A stretch of DNA of 64,000 bases from JBBRHQ01 sp963815645 (lineage in GTDB: Bacteria; Actinomycetota; Thermoleophilia; Solirubrobacterales; 70-9). The notes under the pieces were generated by a model, which saw nothing but the letters and a program-made list of their open reading frames with translations, made no database searches and had not been told where the DNA came from. A program made the position numbers and the translations under genes. Positions within the stretch are counted from its first letter, which is position 1. Each line of letters starts with the position of its first letter. This document shows positions 36,101-45,793 of the stretch, piece after piece. The stretch covers positions 2,418,001 through 2,482,000 of the forward strand of contig CAWFHL010000001.1 in the NCBI GenBank assembly GCA_963815645.1, given 5' to 3'.

Positions 36101-36937
36101 TTGACCGAGACCGCTGCCATCGGTGACCGCCACGCTGCCCGCGAGGCGGCAAAGCACCGGCGCGCCCGCCGGGGGCAGCTGATCGCAGCCGCTTCGACGG
36201 TGATCGTCGTCGGCGGCCTCACCGTGCTGATCCTGACCAGCCCCGGCTGGCCCAGCGTCCGCGACACGTTCTTCTCCTGGAGCGCCTTCAAGGACTCCTT
36301 TCCGGCCGTGCTCCGGGCCTTCTGGCTCGACATCCGGATATTCATGGTGGTCGAGCTCGTCGTCCTCGCCCTCGGCCTGGGAGTCGCCCTGATCCGCACC
36401 AGCCGGATGCCCTCGCTCTATCCGCTGCGTCTGATCGCGACCGTCTACACCGATGTCCTGCGGGGCATCCCGGTGATCCTGCTCGTCTACCTGGTCGGCT
36501 TCGGGATCCCTGCGCTGCAGCTCAGCGGCCTTCCGACCGACCCGGTGATCCTCGGCGCGATCGCCCTGGCGCTTGCCTACGGCGCCTACGTGGCCGAGGT
36601 CTACCGGGCCGGGATCGCATCGGTCCACAGCAGCCAGCGTGACGCGGCGCTGGCGATCGGGCTGACGCCGGCGCAGTCCCTGCGCCACGTGATCCTGCCC
36701 CAGGCCGTTCGCAGGGTCGGACCGCCCCTGCTCAACGACTTCATCTCGCTGCAGAAGGACGTCGCGCTGATCTCGATCCTCGGCGTCGCTGGCGAGGCCT
36801 TTCGGGTGGCCCAGATCGACTCCGCCTCGACCTTCAACTACACGCCCCTGATCGCCGCGGCGATCCTCTACCTAACCGTGACCGTGCCTCTGGCGCGAAT
36901 CGTCGACCGGGTTGGGACGGGACTGGAGACGCGCTGA
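36101..36937 (+). CDS. amino-acid ABC transporter permease
   Basis: 278 residues from a TTG. Five or more membrane helices; the HisM/GlnP-type signature is visible as YTDVLRGIPVILLVYLVGFG and the EAA loop YVAEVYRAGIASVHSSQRDAALAIGLTPAQSLRHVILPQA. A basic cytosolic N-terminus precedes the first helix. Stop overlaps the ATPase start (TGATG). Confidence 0.93.
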   Translation: MTETAAIGDRHAAREAAKHRRARRGQLIAAASTVIVVGGLTVLILTSPGWPSVRDTFFSWSAFKDSFPAVLRAFWLDIRIFMVVELVVLALGLGVALIRTSRMPSLYPLRLIATVYTDVLRGIPVILLVYLVGFGIPALQLSGLPTDPVILGAIALALAYGAYVAEVYRAGIASVHSSQRDAALAIGLTPAQSLRHVILPQAVRRVGPPLLNDFISLQKDVALISILGVAGEAFRVAQIDSASTFNYTPLIAAAILYLTVTVPLARIVDRVGTGLETR

Positions 36938-37686
36938 TGGAGACGCCGGTGATCGAGGTCCGGGGGGTGACCAAGTCATTCGGCGAGCGCCAGGTGCTGC
37001 GCGGCGTCAGCCTGGCGGTCGGCGAGCACGACGCGGTTGCCCTGATCGGTGCCTCCGGTTCGGGCAAGTCGACCCTGCTGCGCTGCGTCGATCTGCTCGA
37101 GGAGATCGACGACGGCGACATCTTCCTCGACGGAGATGTGATCACGGATCCCTCGGTCGACCCGGTGGCGATCCGCCGGCGGCTCGGGGTCGTCTTCCAG
37201 GCCTACAACCTCTTCCCTCACCTCAGCGTGCTCGACAACGTCGCGCTCGGCGCGACCCGGGCGCAACGGGTTGCCAGGCGCGAGGCGGAGGAGCGGGGTC
37301 GGGAGCTGCTGGCCCGATTCGGGCTCGCGGGGCGCGAGAGGGACCGCCCCGACCAGCTCTCCGGTGGTCAGCAGCAGCGGGTGGCGATCGTCCGGGCGAT
37401 CGCCTCTCAGCCGCGGGCGCTGCTGCTCGACGAGGTGACCAGCGCGCTCGACCCGGAGCTCGTCGGCGAGGTGCTCTCAGCGGTTCGCGACCTCAAGGCC
37501 GAGGGCGTGACCATGGTGATCGCCACCCATGAGATGAGCTTTGCCCGCGAGGTCGCGGACTCGGTCGCCTTCCTGCACGACGGCTCGATCATCGAGCAGG
37601 GAACGCCTCAGCGGGTCCTCGCCAACCCCACCCAGCCGCAGACGCAGAGGTTCCTGAGGCGCCTGCTGGCCGGCGGCCGGGTCTGA
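36937..37686 (+). CDS. amino-acid ABC transporter ATP-binding protein (GlnQ-like)
   Basis: 249 residues. Walker A GASGSGKST, Q-loop VFQAYNLFPHL, signature LSGGQQQR, Walker B LLLDEVTSALDPE, H-loop ATHEMSFAREVAD. The VTSALDPEL pattern is typical of polar amino-acid importers (GlnQ/HisP). Completes a binding protein-permease-ATPase operon. Confidence 0.95.
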   Translation: METPVIEVRGVTKSFGERQVLRGVSLAVGEHDAVALIGASGSGKSTLLRCVDLLEEIDDGDIFLDGDVITDPSVDPVAIRRRLGVVFQAYNLFPHLSVLDNVALGATRAQRVARREAEERGRELLARFGLAGRERDRPDQLSGGQQQRVAIVRAIASQPRALLLDEVTSALDPELVGEVLSAVRDLKAEGVTMVIATHEMSFAREVADSVAFLHDGSIIEQGTPQRVLANPTQPQTQRFLRRLLAGGRV

Positions 37687-37764
37687 TCGCGGCGGACGGT
37701 GCGGGGGCGCTGTGTGGCGGATCACACGTTTCCGCCTCCCGCCGGTGGCGTAACCTGGATCGCG

Positions 37765-39079
37765 ATGCCCGCGGCGCTCCCTCCAGGGCCCCGTCAGCCG
37801 AAGTCGATCCAGACGATCGGCTGGTGGGCGCGCCCCATCCCTTTCCTTGAGCGCTGCCGGTCTCGCCATGGCAAGCGCTTCACGATCCGACTGCTGGCGA
37901 CGCCGCCCTTCGTGATGATCACCGACCCGGAGGAGATCAAGCAGGTCTTCACGGCGCCGCCCGAGGTCCTTCATCCCGGTGAGGGCGCCAGGATCCTCGA
38001 GCCGATCGTCGGCAGGCACTCGGTGATCCTGCTCGACGAGGGCGAGCATCTCGAGCAGCGCAAGCTGATCCTCGGCGCCTTCCACGGCGAGCGGATGGCG
38101 CGGCTTAAGGGATTGATGGAGGAGGTGGCGCGCAGCGAGGTCGATCGCTGGCCACGCGGGGAGCGGGTCACCCTGCATCCGCGGCTTCAGGAATTGACCC
38201 TCGAGGTGATCCTGCGGGCCGTGTTCGGCCTGGATGAGGGCGAGCGGCTCGAATCGCTGCGCGAGCGGTTGAAGGGGATCCTCGAGTTCGGCTCCAACCC
38301 GGTCTCGCTGCTGCCCCCGCTGCAGCGGTTGCTCGGTGGGCGCGGCCCCTGGCGCCGGTTCGACGAGCTCAGCCAGGAGACCGACGCGATCCTCAGCGGC
38401 CTGATCGACGAGCGCCGCGCGGCCGGAAGCGCCGGCGACGACGTGCTGGCGATGCTGCTGGAGGCCCGCCACGAGGACGGCTCCGAGATGTCGCGGGAGG
38501 AGGTCCGCGACGAGTTGATGACCCTGCTGGTCGCCGGGCACGAGACCACCGCGTCGGAGCTGGCCTGGTGCTTCGCCCGGCTCTCCCACGAGCCCGCGGT
38601 GCTGGAGCGGCTGGTCGGCGAGATCGACGCCGGAGAGGACGAGGAGTACCTAACCGCGACCGTTCAGGAGACCCTGCGCAGGCGGCCGGTGCTGCCCAAC
38701 GCGGCGCCTCGCTACGTCGACGGCGCCGATCGAGGTCGGCGGCTGGTCCTATCCGGCCGGGGTCTGCCTCGTCCCCAACGCCTATCTCGTCCAGCACGAT
38801 CCCGAGATCTACCCGGATCCCTACTCCTTCCGCCCCGAGCGCTTCCTGGGCTCCTCGCCCGGGACCTACACCTGGATCCCGTTCGGCGGCGGGCGCAGGC
38901 GCTGCATCGGCGCCAACTTCGCCCTGCTGGAGATGCGGATCGTGCTGCGCACCGTGCTCGCCGCCACCGAGCTGATCGCAACCGGCGACGCGACCGAGGT
39001 GGCGCGTCGTCGGGCGATAACGATCAGTCCCGCCCTGGGGGCCGAAGCCCTCCTCGAGAGGCGCCCGGTCGCCGCCTAG
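37765..39079 (+). CDS. cytochrome P450 (frameshifted)
   Basis: About 437 residues after joining. Visible: I-helix LLVAGHETTASELAW, K-helix ETLR in VQETLRRRPVLPN, a shift near 38735, then PAGVCLVPNAYLVQHDPEIYPDP and the haem loop FGGGRRRCIGANFALLEMRI with the axial cysteine. Haem monooxygenase of unknown substrate, resembling the bacterial families with a CYP110/CYP138-like layout. The ferredoxin and reductase encoded at 20-21.5 kb could in principle supply electrons, but they are not adjacent. Confidence 0.88.
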
Positions 39080-39080
39080 G

Positions 39081-40099
39081 GCCCCGGTCGCCGGCTGCTC
39101 AGCCGCCGGCTGCTGCAGGGTCGCCCACGGCGCCGGTGCGGCGATCGGCTCGATGTAGACGACCTCGGAATCGCTCAGCCGGTCCTCCCACCCCCGCCGC
39201 CGCCGGTTGAAGAGGATCCCGAGGAAGCCGATCCCCAGGGTGAGGATCGAGAGCCCGAGGCCGATCAGCCGCCTCACCGCCTGACCGAGGCGTAGGCGCC
39301 GTTTCCCGTGCGAGTCGAGCCTGATCCGCAGGAAGCGCATCCCCGGAGTCTGCCCGGCGAGAGTCCAGAAGATCAGCAGGTAGAGGGCGCTCATCGTCAG
39401 CCATACGCCCGCGCCCAACGCCAGCGCCCTGTCCGAGTAGCCCTGGTTGTTGCCGTTCAGCGCCGAGCCGACCAGGGCGACTACCGCCGCCAGGGCGGAG
39501 AAGGAGAGGTTGACGATCACCGCGTCGACCCCGATCGCCAGGGCGCGGCTGATCAGGCCGGCGTTGCCGGAGGGCTCCTCCCGAGGGGTCCTGGAGATCA
39601 TCCGGCACGCCAGCCGCTCCAGTCTCGCGTCGACGCGGTGGGCGAAGCGCGCCACCTGGCGGCCGATGTCGGAGATCAGCCCGACCCCTTGGGCGGCGAC
39701 CGCGGCCCGCACCTCGGGCGCCTCGGCGATCCGCTCGACCAGCTGCTGGGCCTCATCACTCGCCAGCAGCCGTCGCCAGACCTCGTCGACCAACTCGCTG
39801 TCCAGCGCCTCGATCATCGCCTGCTTCAGCGCCTCGCTCTGCAAGGCGCTCTGCACCGCCTGCTCCACCGCGGGACCTTCCAGGACCCGGGTCAGCGCCC
39901 GCTCCACCGCCTCGCTCTCGACCGCCGCGACGATCGCCTCCTCGGTCGCGGCCTCCACGGCCCGGTCGACACCGGTGGCGCCCGCGACCGACTGGGCTCC
40001 GCGAACGCCTGCGCCGAGCAGGCGGGCCGAGAGGGGAAGGGGACGCTCCGGGCGGCGGTCCCCCGGTGGGGGCGCCGTCGGATCGGGTCCGTCAGCCAT
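39081..40099 (-). CDS. RDD-family membrane protein
   Basis: About 335 residues supported. The N-terminal region (about 15-150) is an amphipathic Ala/Glu-rich helix bundle (EAATEEAIVAAVESEAVERAL and similar), followed by the RDD domain with GVDAVIVNLSF, a LIFWTLAGQTPGMRFLRIR helix pair and WEDRLSDSEVVYIEP. The frame stays open antisense through the P450 gene to 38393, which is unlikely to be real; an indel probably hides the stop near 39080-39110. RDD proteins are membrane proteins with proposed transport roles. Confidence 0.7.
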
Positions 40100-40467
40100 C
40101 GCGCCGCGAGTCTAACGCCGCCCCCCGCCGGCCGAACGCAACCTTAGGGGCCCATTGGCCCCTGACGTTGCGTTCGGCGCGGGGTGGGCGAGTTTGTGGG
40201 ATTGTTGCGTTTGTGTTGTGTGACGAGGGTCACACACCGCAACACGGTCTCCTGCGAGGGTTCCCTCCCTTACACGGAACAGACCCCGGCAGGCGCCGGC
40301 ACGCCAATAGGCGGGCGGCGCTCCAAATCACTGCCGCCGGGGCCATGGAGTCCGGAAAGTCGCCTTTGCCTCGCAGCTCCCGTTCGCGAGGCCGACACGC
40401 GGCCGCTCCGCGCGCCGGATGCGCGCGGACGACCGGGCATCGACGCACGAACGGAGGTTGTTCGCAG
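40100..40467 (+). other. long intergenic leader upstream of the Rpf-like gene
   Basis: 368 bases without a convincing gene. It holds the CRP-like palindrome and then about 230 bases of G+C-rich sequence capable of strong pairing (for example around 40280-40345), ending with CGGAGG 11 bases before the ATG. Actinobacterial rpf genes often have a c-di-AMP riboswitch leader; the core consensus of that class could not be matched here. Confidence 0.3.
40219..40234. promoter_or_regulatory. CRP-like binding site upstream of the Rpf-like gene
   Basis: TGTGACGAGGGTCACA matches the CRP consensus TGTGA-N6-TCACA at every defined position and lies in perfect 7-bp arms (GTGTGAC/GTCACAC). It is 234 bp upstream of the Rpf-like start and 120 bp from the divergent RDD gene. 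The mycobacterial rpfA gene is a known CRP target. Confidence 0.6.
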
Positions 40468-40968
40468 ATGTTGAAGACACGCGTTTCGAGGATCGGAGTC
40501 ACGCTCGCCGCCCTGGTGGGAGTCGCCTGCCCGGCGGCCGCCCTGGCCGCGTCCGAGAGCCAGGGGACCGAGAACGTTGGACCGACGCCGCGCATAGCAG
40601 CGCGGATGGTCTCGCTGCAGCGCCCGGCGGAGCACCTGCACCGGACGATCGAGGTCCAGGTCCCGAAGATCCGCTCGGAGCGGCGGGCCCGCCTGCGTAA
40701 GCAGCGCCAGGAGGCCTTCGCCACCCTGCCGGGCGGCATCTCGCAGGCGACGCTCGACGCGATCGCCGCCTGCGAGTCGGGTGGGGACCCGACCGCGGTC
40801 GACGCCTCGGGTACCTACAGGGGCAAGTACCAGTTCGACACGGGCACCTGGGCTTCGGTGGGCGGCAGCGGAGACCCGGCAGCCGCTCCGGAGGCCGAGC
40901 AGGACTACCGGGCGGCGCTGCTCTATGAGCGCTCGGGCTCCAGCCCCTGGCCGATCTGCGGCCAGTGA
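40468..40968 (+). CDS. Rpf/transglycosylase-like secreted peptidoglycan hydrolase
   Basis: 166 residues: signal peptide (VTLAALVGVACPAAALAAS), a basic linker, then a C-terminal transglycosylase-like domain (about 90-166) with LDAIAACESGGDPTAVDASG (catalytic Glu in ACESGG), GTYRGKYQFDTGTWASVGG and SGSSPWPICGQ, as in resuscitation-promoting factors. Cleaves glycan strands outside the cell during growth or exit from dormancy. The G-D-P-A sequence replaces the usual G-x-P-S. Preceded by a CRP-like site. Confidence 0.85.
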   Translation: MLKTRVSRIGVTLAALVGVACPAAALAASESQGTENVGPTPRIAARMVSLQRPAEHLHRTIEVQVPKIRSERRARLRKQRQEAFATLPGGISQATLDAIAACESGGDPTAVDASGTYRGKYQFDTGTWASVGGSGDPAAAPEAEQDYRAALLYERSGSSPWPICGQ

Positions 40969-40978
40969 GCCCGGCCGC

Positions 40979-41701
40979 CTAGGCGGCGTCGTCCGGCTCG
41001 GAGCCGAGGAGGGCCTCGCGGAACACGCGCGCCTCTTCGGCGAACAGCTGGCCGAAGGTCCGCTCCCGGTCGAGCAGGATCTTGCGCTTTGTCTCCAGGG
41101 TCGCCGAGCGCGGTGCGGCGGCGATCCTCGCCGCCACCTGGAGTGAGCGCTCCAGCGCCTCCCCGTCGGCCACGACCTCGTTTACGATGCCCATCGCCAG
41201 CGCCTCCTCGGAGCCGAAGGTGCGGCCGCTGAGCGAGACCTCGGCGGCCTGGCCCGGGCCGAGCACCGCCCGGGCCGAGGCATAGGAAGGGGGGATCCCG
41301 CGGGGCAGCTCCGGAAAGCCGAAGCTGGCCGACGCGGCGGCGATGCGGATGTCGCAGAGCAGCGCCAGAGCGAAGCCGCCCGCCAAAGCCGGACCGTTGA
41401 CCGCCGCGACCACCGGCCGCGGGCACGATCCGAGAGTCTCGAACGCGCCGGTCGAGGTCTCGACCAGTCGCCGCTTGTGAGCGGCGTCCCCGCCAAACTC
41501 GGTGACGTCCATCCCGGCGCAGAAGGCTGGCGCCGCCCCGGTGATGGCGATGCACCCGACCTCCCGGTCCTCGCCCAGCGCCCGGAGGGCGTCGGCCAGC
41601 TCGACACGGAGGTCGATCGACAGCGCGTTCCGCTTCTCGGGGCGTTGCAGGGTGACCACGGCGACCTCGTCGCGGCGCTCGATCGACAAAAAACCTGCCA
41701 C
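40979..41701 (-). CDS. enoyl-CoA hydratase/isomerase family protein
   Basis: About 240 residues from the GTG at 41701 (in-frame starts also at 41710 and 41743). Crotonase fold: RPEKRNALSIDLR, ITGAAPAFCAGMDVTEF (oxyanion hole), PVVAAVNGPALAGGFALALLCDIRIAA and FPELPRGIPP with the first catalytic Glu position. Hydrates or isomerises acyl-CoA. Lies alone between the convergent Rpf-like gene and the MMPL gene. Confidence 0.9.
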   Translation of the reverse strand: MAGFLSIERRDEVAVVTLQRPEKRNALSIDLRVELADALRALGEDREVGCIAITGAAPAFCAGMDVTEFGGDAAHKRRLVETSTGAFETLGSCPRPVVAAVNGPALAGGFALALLCDIRIAAASASFGFPELPRGIPPSYASARAVLGPGQAAEVSLSGRTFGSEEALAMGIVNEVVADGEALERSLQVAARIAAAPRSATLETKRKILLDRERTFGQLFAEEARVFREALLGSEPDDAA

Positions 41702-41763
41702 TCGGGTCACTCTAACGCCGGTGATGGCGACGCCGACGCCCATCTCCCGAGGTCATGCCGGCG

Positions 41764-44007
41764 TCAGGCTCGCGCCGGCTCGGGCTCGCGCTCTTCCTCG
41801 GGGATCGGTGTGGGGTCGGGGGGGAGGCCCTCCAGGCCCTCGGGTGTGACCCGCGGCAGCCACTCCAGCCAACTCGGCAGGTACCAGTTCCAGTCCCCGA
41901 GCAGCTTCATCGTCGCCGGCAGCAGCACGCCGCGGATGATCGTTGCGTCGATTAGCACCGCCAGCGCCAGGCCGACGCCCATCTCCTTGAACTCGAGCAG
42001 CGAGAGGGTTGCGAAGATCGCGAACACCGCGACCATCACCACCGCGGCGCTGGTGACCACCCCGGCGGTGGTCTTGATCGCGTGGGCGACCGCGTCGCCG
42101 GTCGGGCGGCCGCGATCGTAGCCCTCCCGGACCCGGGTGAGGATGAAGACGTGGTAGTCCATCGAGAGCCCGAAGAGCACGACGAACAGAAACAGCGGCA
42201 GCCACGAGGTGATTGCCCCGTTCGACTCGAATCCGAGCAGCGACTCGAGGTGGCCCTCCTGGAAGATCCAGACGACCACGCCGTAGGCCGCGGCGACCGA
42301 GAGCAGGTTGAGCAGGATCGCCTTCAGCGGGATGACGATCGAACGGAAGGTGATCAGCAGCAGCAGGAACGCCGCAGAGAGCACGAAGGCGAAGACGAGC
42401 GGGGCGTGCGACTTCATCGTGTCGTTGAAGTCCCGCGACTGCGCCGTGTAGCCGGTGACGTCCGCCGTCGCCCCCGGCACCTGCCCGATCGTCTCCGGGA
42501 TCAGCTTTGAGCGCAGCTCGGTCAGGGCTTGGTTCGAGGTCGAGTCGGTGCCGTCGCCCGCCACCGGGATGTCCACCTCGGTGACCGTGCCATCGGGGTT
42601 GATGTCCGTGGTAATCGGCTGCTCGAAAAGCGGGTCGGCGGCTGCCCGCCGCTCCAGCTCCCCGATCGCCCGCTTCACCTTGGCGGAGCTGACGTCCTCG
42701 GCGCTGACCACGACCTGGGCCGGTATCGGCCCGCCCGGGAACGCCTCCTGGATGCGGTTGTAGGTCTTGATCACGCCGAGGTTCTGGGGCAGCGTCTCGA
42801 CCCCTGAGACGGCTGTGTGCAGGCCGAGCGCCGGGATCGCCAGGAACAGGAGCAGTGCGGTGGCCGAGACCCCCGAGACCAAGGGATGACGGAGCACGCG
42901 GTCAACGATCCTCGCCCAGATCCCGGCCTCGGCCGTGCTCCGCTTGATCCGGCTGATGAACGGGATGTGCCCCTTCTCGACCCTGTCGCCGAGCCAGGCG
43001 AGAACGGCTGGAAGCACGGTCAGCGAGCCGATCATCGCCACGGCGACGACGAGGATCGTCCCGGTCGCGAACGACTGGAAGGTGGCGGCGCCGGCCAGGT
43101 ACATCCCGGCCATCGCGAGCATCACCGTGAAGCCGGAGATGATCACTGCGCGGCCCGAGGTGGCGGCCGCCGCCTCGAGCGAGGCCTTCTCCGAATTGCC
43201 GGCGGCACGCTCCTCGCGCTCTCGGCGCAGGTAGAACATCGAGTAGTCGACTCCGACAGCGAGCCCGATCAGCAGGACCACCGAGCTGATTGCCTCATCC
43301 ACGGCGCCGATCTGGCTGATCGGACCTAGCAGCCCGATCGTCGCGAACACCGCGGTCAGGGCGAGGATCAGCGGCACTCCGGCCGCGACCAGGGCGCCGA
43401 AGGCGATCACCAGGATCACGAGGGTGATCGGAAGCGAAGTCAGCTCCGCCTTGCGGAAGTCGTCCTCGAATGCCTTGCTCAGCTCCTTGTCGGCGCTGGC
43501 GTCGCCGAACTCCTCGATCACGAAGTCGGGGTTCGCCTTCTGGGCAGCCGAGACGGTGGCGAGGGCGGCGGTCACCCGCTTCTTCGCGAGGTCCTCGTCG
43601 CCGGGGATCTTGAAGGTCAGCAGAGCCGAGTGGCCGTCGCGCGAGATCTGACCGGCGTTTGCCGGGTCATAAGGCCCCTTGATGTCCTGCGCGTGGGGCA
43701 ACGCCGCGATCCGCCTCTCGACATCGTCGACGGCGGTACGGAACGGGGCAGAGTCCGCGGTCTGCGTCTCGCTCTGGATCAGCACGGTCTCATTGGCGTT
43801 GTCGGGGTAGGCCGAGGCGAGCGTCTCCGATGCCCTTCCCGACTCCCCGACGCCGTTGTGATCGTTGTCGAGCGTCTTCAGACCGACCGAGCCGCCGACG
43901 ACGAACGCGACCAGGACGAAGGCGAGCCAGCCCCAGATCGCCAGCCTGCGGTGCTGGGCGCTCCAGCGCCCGGCCCTGGCTGCGATGTTTCGCGGCTTTC
44001 CTTCCAT
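41764..44007 (-). CDS. MMPL/RND-family transporter
   Basis: 747 residues, about twelve membrane helices in two repeats, each with a large extracytoplasmic loop after the first helix (about 40-170 and 400-530). Signatures: GLAVGVDYSMFYLRRERE and FGLSMDYHVFILTRVREGYD (conserved Asp-Tyr pairs for proton relay). Exports lipids or drugs; substrate unknown. A CRP-like half-conserved palindrome lies 88 bp upstream of the start. Confidence 0.92.
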   Translation of the reverse strand: MEGKPRNIAARAGRWSAQHRRLAIWGWLAFVLVAFVVGGSVGLKTLDNDHNGVGESGRASETLASAYPDNANETVLIQSETQTADSAPFRTAVDDVERRIAALPHAQDIKGPYDPANAGQISRDGHSALLTFKIPGDEDLAKKRVTAALATVSAAQKANPDFVIEEFGDASADKELSKAFEDDFRKAELTSLPITLVILVIAFGALVAAGVPLILALTAVFATIGLLGPISQIGAVDEAISSVVLLIGLAVGVDYSMFYLRREREERAAGNSEKASLEAAAATSGRAVIISGFTVMLAMAGMYLAGAATFQSFATGTILVVAVAMIGSLTVLPAVLAWLGDRVEKGHIPFISRIKRSTAEAGIWARIVDRVLRHPLVSGVSATALLLFLAIPALGLHTAVSGVETLPQNLGVIKTYNRIQEAFPGGPIPAQVVVSAEDVSSAKVKRAIGELERRAAADPLFEQPITTDINPDGTVTEVDIPVAGDGTDSTSNQALTELRSKLIPETIGQVPGATADVTGYTAQSRDFNDTMKSHAPLVFAFVLSAAFLLLLITFRSIVIPLKAILLNLLSVAAAYGVVVWIFQEGHLESLLGFESNGAITSWLPLFLFVVLFGLSMDYHVFILTRVREGYDRGRPTGDAVAHAIKTTAGVVTSAAVVMVAVFAIFATLSLLEFKEMGVGLALAVLIDATIIRGVLLPATMKLLGDWNWYLPSWLEWLPRVTPEGLEGLPPDPTPIPEEEREPEPARA

Positions 44008-44094
44008 CGTTCCGAACCTTGGGTTTCTCGGGTATCTCGGCCCCGCTCGCCTCGGAGCGGTCCGGACAGCTCAGCGAAGTGATCCGGGTGGCGG

Positions 44095-44110
44095 GGTGAC
44101 CTTCGTCACA
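44095..44110. promoter_or_regulatory. weak CRP-like site
   Basis: GGTGACCTTCGTCACA differs from TGTGA-N6-TCACA at one position. It lies between the divergent MMPL and YjbQ genes. Weaker than the sites at 40219 and 47313; may be fortuitous. Confidence 0.25.
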
Positions 44111-44145
44111 CGACGTGGTGTGGACGCCTCTGCGAAGCTCGCCCG

Positions 44146-44607
44146 ATGAAATCACATACCGCGTACCGGACCTTCGAGACAGCGGCACGTCGGGAGCTGA
44201 TCCGGATCACAGAGGACGTGCAGGCGGAGGTGGACGAGGCCGATATCGCCGAGGGAATGGTGCTCGTTTCTGCGATGCACATCACCGCCGGAGTCTGGGT
44301 GAATGACGATGAACCCGGCCTGCACGAGGACGTTCTCGAGTGGCTCGACAAGGTCGCGCCCCCGAGCTGGTCGGAGCCCTCTAACCAGGTCGCCGAGGCG
44401 CTGCTTCCGGAGCCCGGGGACTATCGCCATCACCGCGGCGGTGAAGACAATGGCGATGCGCACCTGAAGAACCTCCTGGTCCACCACCAGGTTGTGCTGC
44501 CGGTGACCGCGGGCCGGCTCGACCTCGGCCCCTGGCAGCAGGTCTTCTACTGCGAGTTCGACGGCCGCCGCCGGAAGCGGCTCGTGATCAAGGTTCTGGG
44601 CGCCTGA
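44146..44607 (+). CDS. YjbQ/UPF0047 family protein
   Basis: 153 residues of the secondary thiamine-phosphate synthase enzyme (YjbQ) family. Motifs: VLVSAMHITAGVWVNDDEPGLHEDV, YRHHRGGEDNGDAHLKN and VLPVTAGRLDLGPWQQVFYCEFDG, the conserved His/Asp residues of the family. Weak thiamine-phosphate synthase activity has been reported for homologues; the true role is unclear. Confidence 0.93.
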   Translation: MKSHTAYRTFETAARRELIRITEDVQAEVDEADIAEGMVLVSAMHITAGVWVNDDEPGLHEDVLEWLDKVAPPSWSEPSNQVAEALLPEPGDYRHHRGGEDNGDAHLKNLLVHHQVVLPVTAGRLDLGPWQQVFYCEFDGRRRKRLVIKVLGA

Positions 44608-44610
44608 CCG

Positions 44611-44811
44611 TTAGAGGACCGGCCGCTGCAGCCGCTCAGATACCGGAGTGGGTGAGGGAGCGCTGGGGCGCACCTCGTTCCAGAGCAGCGGATCGTGGAT
44701 GAGGCGGCGTGCCGCGCGGCTCTCGGGGGCGAACTGCTCCAGCTGGCGCTCGATGCACCGGGTGCAGCTGCACTCGGGAACCGTCAGTCCGGTGTTCGGG
44801 CAGGTCGACAT
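44611..44811 (-). CDS. small Cys-containing conserved-looking protein
   Basis: 66 residues: MSTCPNTGLTVPECSCTRCIERQLEQF with four cysteines (positions 4, 14, 16, 19) that could form a zinc ribbon or knuckle, then RLIHDPLLWNEVRP and a variable tail. Convergent with YjbQ and divergent from the ppx gene. Function unknown; supported by the Cys pattern and gene-like codon use only. Confidence 0.45.
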   Translation of the reverse strand: MSTCPNTGLTVPECSCTRCIERQLEQFAPESRAARRLIHDPLLWNEVRPSAPSPTPVSERLQRPVL

Positions 44812-44923
44812 CGTCTCTAAGCAACGCTGCCGGGGCCACGGTATTCGCGCTCCCGGCGGAAAAATCCGCTGCACCTGCGGGGGAAGCGTCCCTGCTCCGC
44901 CGGTCTGAGAGGATGCGCCGACG

Positions 44924-45793
44924 GTGATCATCGGGGTGATCGACATCGGCACCAACACGACCAGGCTCCTGGTCGCCGAGGTCACCGACGGGCGCCTGCG
45001 GCGTCGGCTCGAGCGGCGCCATTTCCTCTCTGCCGTCTCCGCTGAAGCGGCCGAGGCGCTCCCCGCGCTGCTGGAGCGCGAGGCGGCGATCGCCCGGGAT
45101 TCGGGCGCCGAGGCGCTGCTCAGCGCGGGTACGGCAGCGCTGCGCGGTTCCCGTCTGGCGCGGGATCTCAGCCGTGTCTGCACCCGGATCGGCGCCGGCC
45201 GGCTGAGGATCCTCACCCCCGGCGAGGAGGCGGCGCTCGCCTTCCTCGGCGCGACCTCCTGCGAGCCCGGTGAGCTGCCCGAGACGGTCGCAGTCGTCGA
45301 CGTCGGCGGAGGTTCGACCGAGGTTGCCGTGGGGACCCCCGGAGAGCCGCCCTCGTGGTGGGCCTCGCGGCCGGTGGGCTCTCGTCGCTTGACCGACCGC
45401 GCCCTGCGCTCGGACCCGCCCAGCCGTGACCAGCTCGCCGCCGCCCGCAACGCTGCCGCCCGCCGCTTCGTCGGGGTCGAGCCGCCGCCCACCGAGCTGG
45501 CGCTGGCGGTGGGCGGGGGGGCCACGTCGCTGCGGCGGATCTCCGGCGGCAGGCTCGACCGGGAGGCGATCGCCGAGCTGCAGGAGCGCCTGCGCTCGGC
45601 GCCCAGCGAAGAGCTGGCGGCCGAGCTGGGGCTCGCGCCGCAACGCGTGCGGCTCCTGCCGGCCGCGCTGGCGGTGCTCGAGGCGGTCTGCGAGCTCCTT
45701 CCTGAGCCGCTGCGGATCGCCCACGGCGGAGCGAGAGAGGGCCTGGCGCTGGAGCGCGGCCGGCAGCCGGCCGGCGGGCGGGAAACCCCTTGA
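44924..45793 (+). CDS. Ppx/GppA-family exopolyphosphatase (first copy)
   Basis: 289 residues from a GTG. Actin-like ATPase fold: VIDIGTNTTRLLVAEV (phosphate 1), AVVDVGGGSTEVAVG (phosphate 2), ALAVGGGATSLRRI (adenosine loop) and AHGGAREGLAL at the end. Hydrolyses terminal phosphate of polyP or pppGpp. No HD domain in the protein itself; an HD protein is encoded by the overlapping next gene (ATGA-type overlap at 45790-45793). Confidence 0.9.
   Translation: MIIGVIDIGTNTTRLLVAEVTDGRLRRRLERRHFLSAVSAEAAEALPALLEREAAIARDSGAEALLSAGTAALRGSRLARDLSRVCTRIGAGRLRILTPGEEAALAFLGATSCEPGELPETVAVVDVGGGSTEVAVGTPGEPPSWWASRPVGSRRLTDRALRSDPPSRDQLAAARNAAARRFVGVEPPPTELALAVGGGATSLRRISGGRLDREAIAELQERLRSAPSEELAAELGLAPQRVRLLPAALAVLEAVCELLPEPLRIAHGGAREGLALERGRQPAGGRETP

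Noticed and set aside
37725..37740. GTGTG-N6-CACAC palindrome before the P450 gene as a CRP site
   Set aside because: The half-sites are two bases too close (TGTG-N6-CACA instead of TGTG-N8-CACA).
38393..39080. C-terminal extension of the RDD protein antisense to the P450 gene
   Set aside because: It is Arg/Pro-rich shadow sequence of a conserved P450 frame; the real stop is probably hidden by an indel.
40236..40467. c-di-AMP (ydaO-type) riboswitch before the Rpf-like gene
   Set aside because: Expected from other actinobacteria, but the conserved core could not be aligned by eye; kept only as an unexplained leader. A covariance-model scan would decide.
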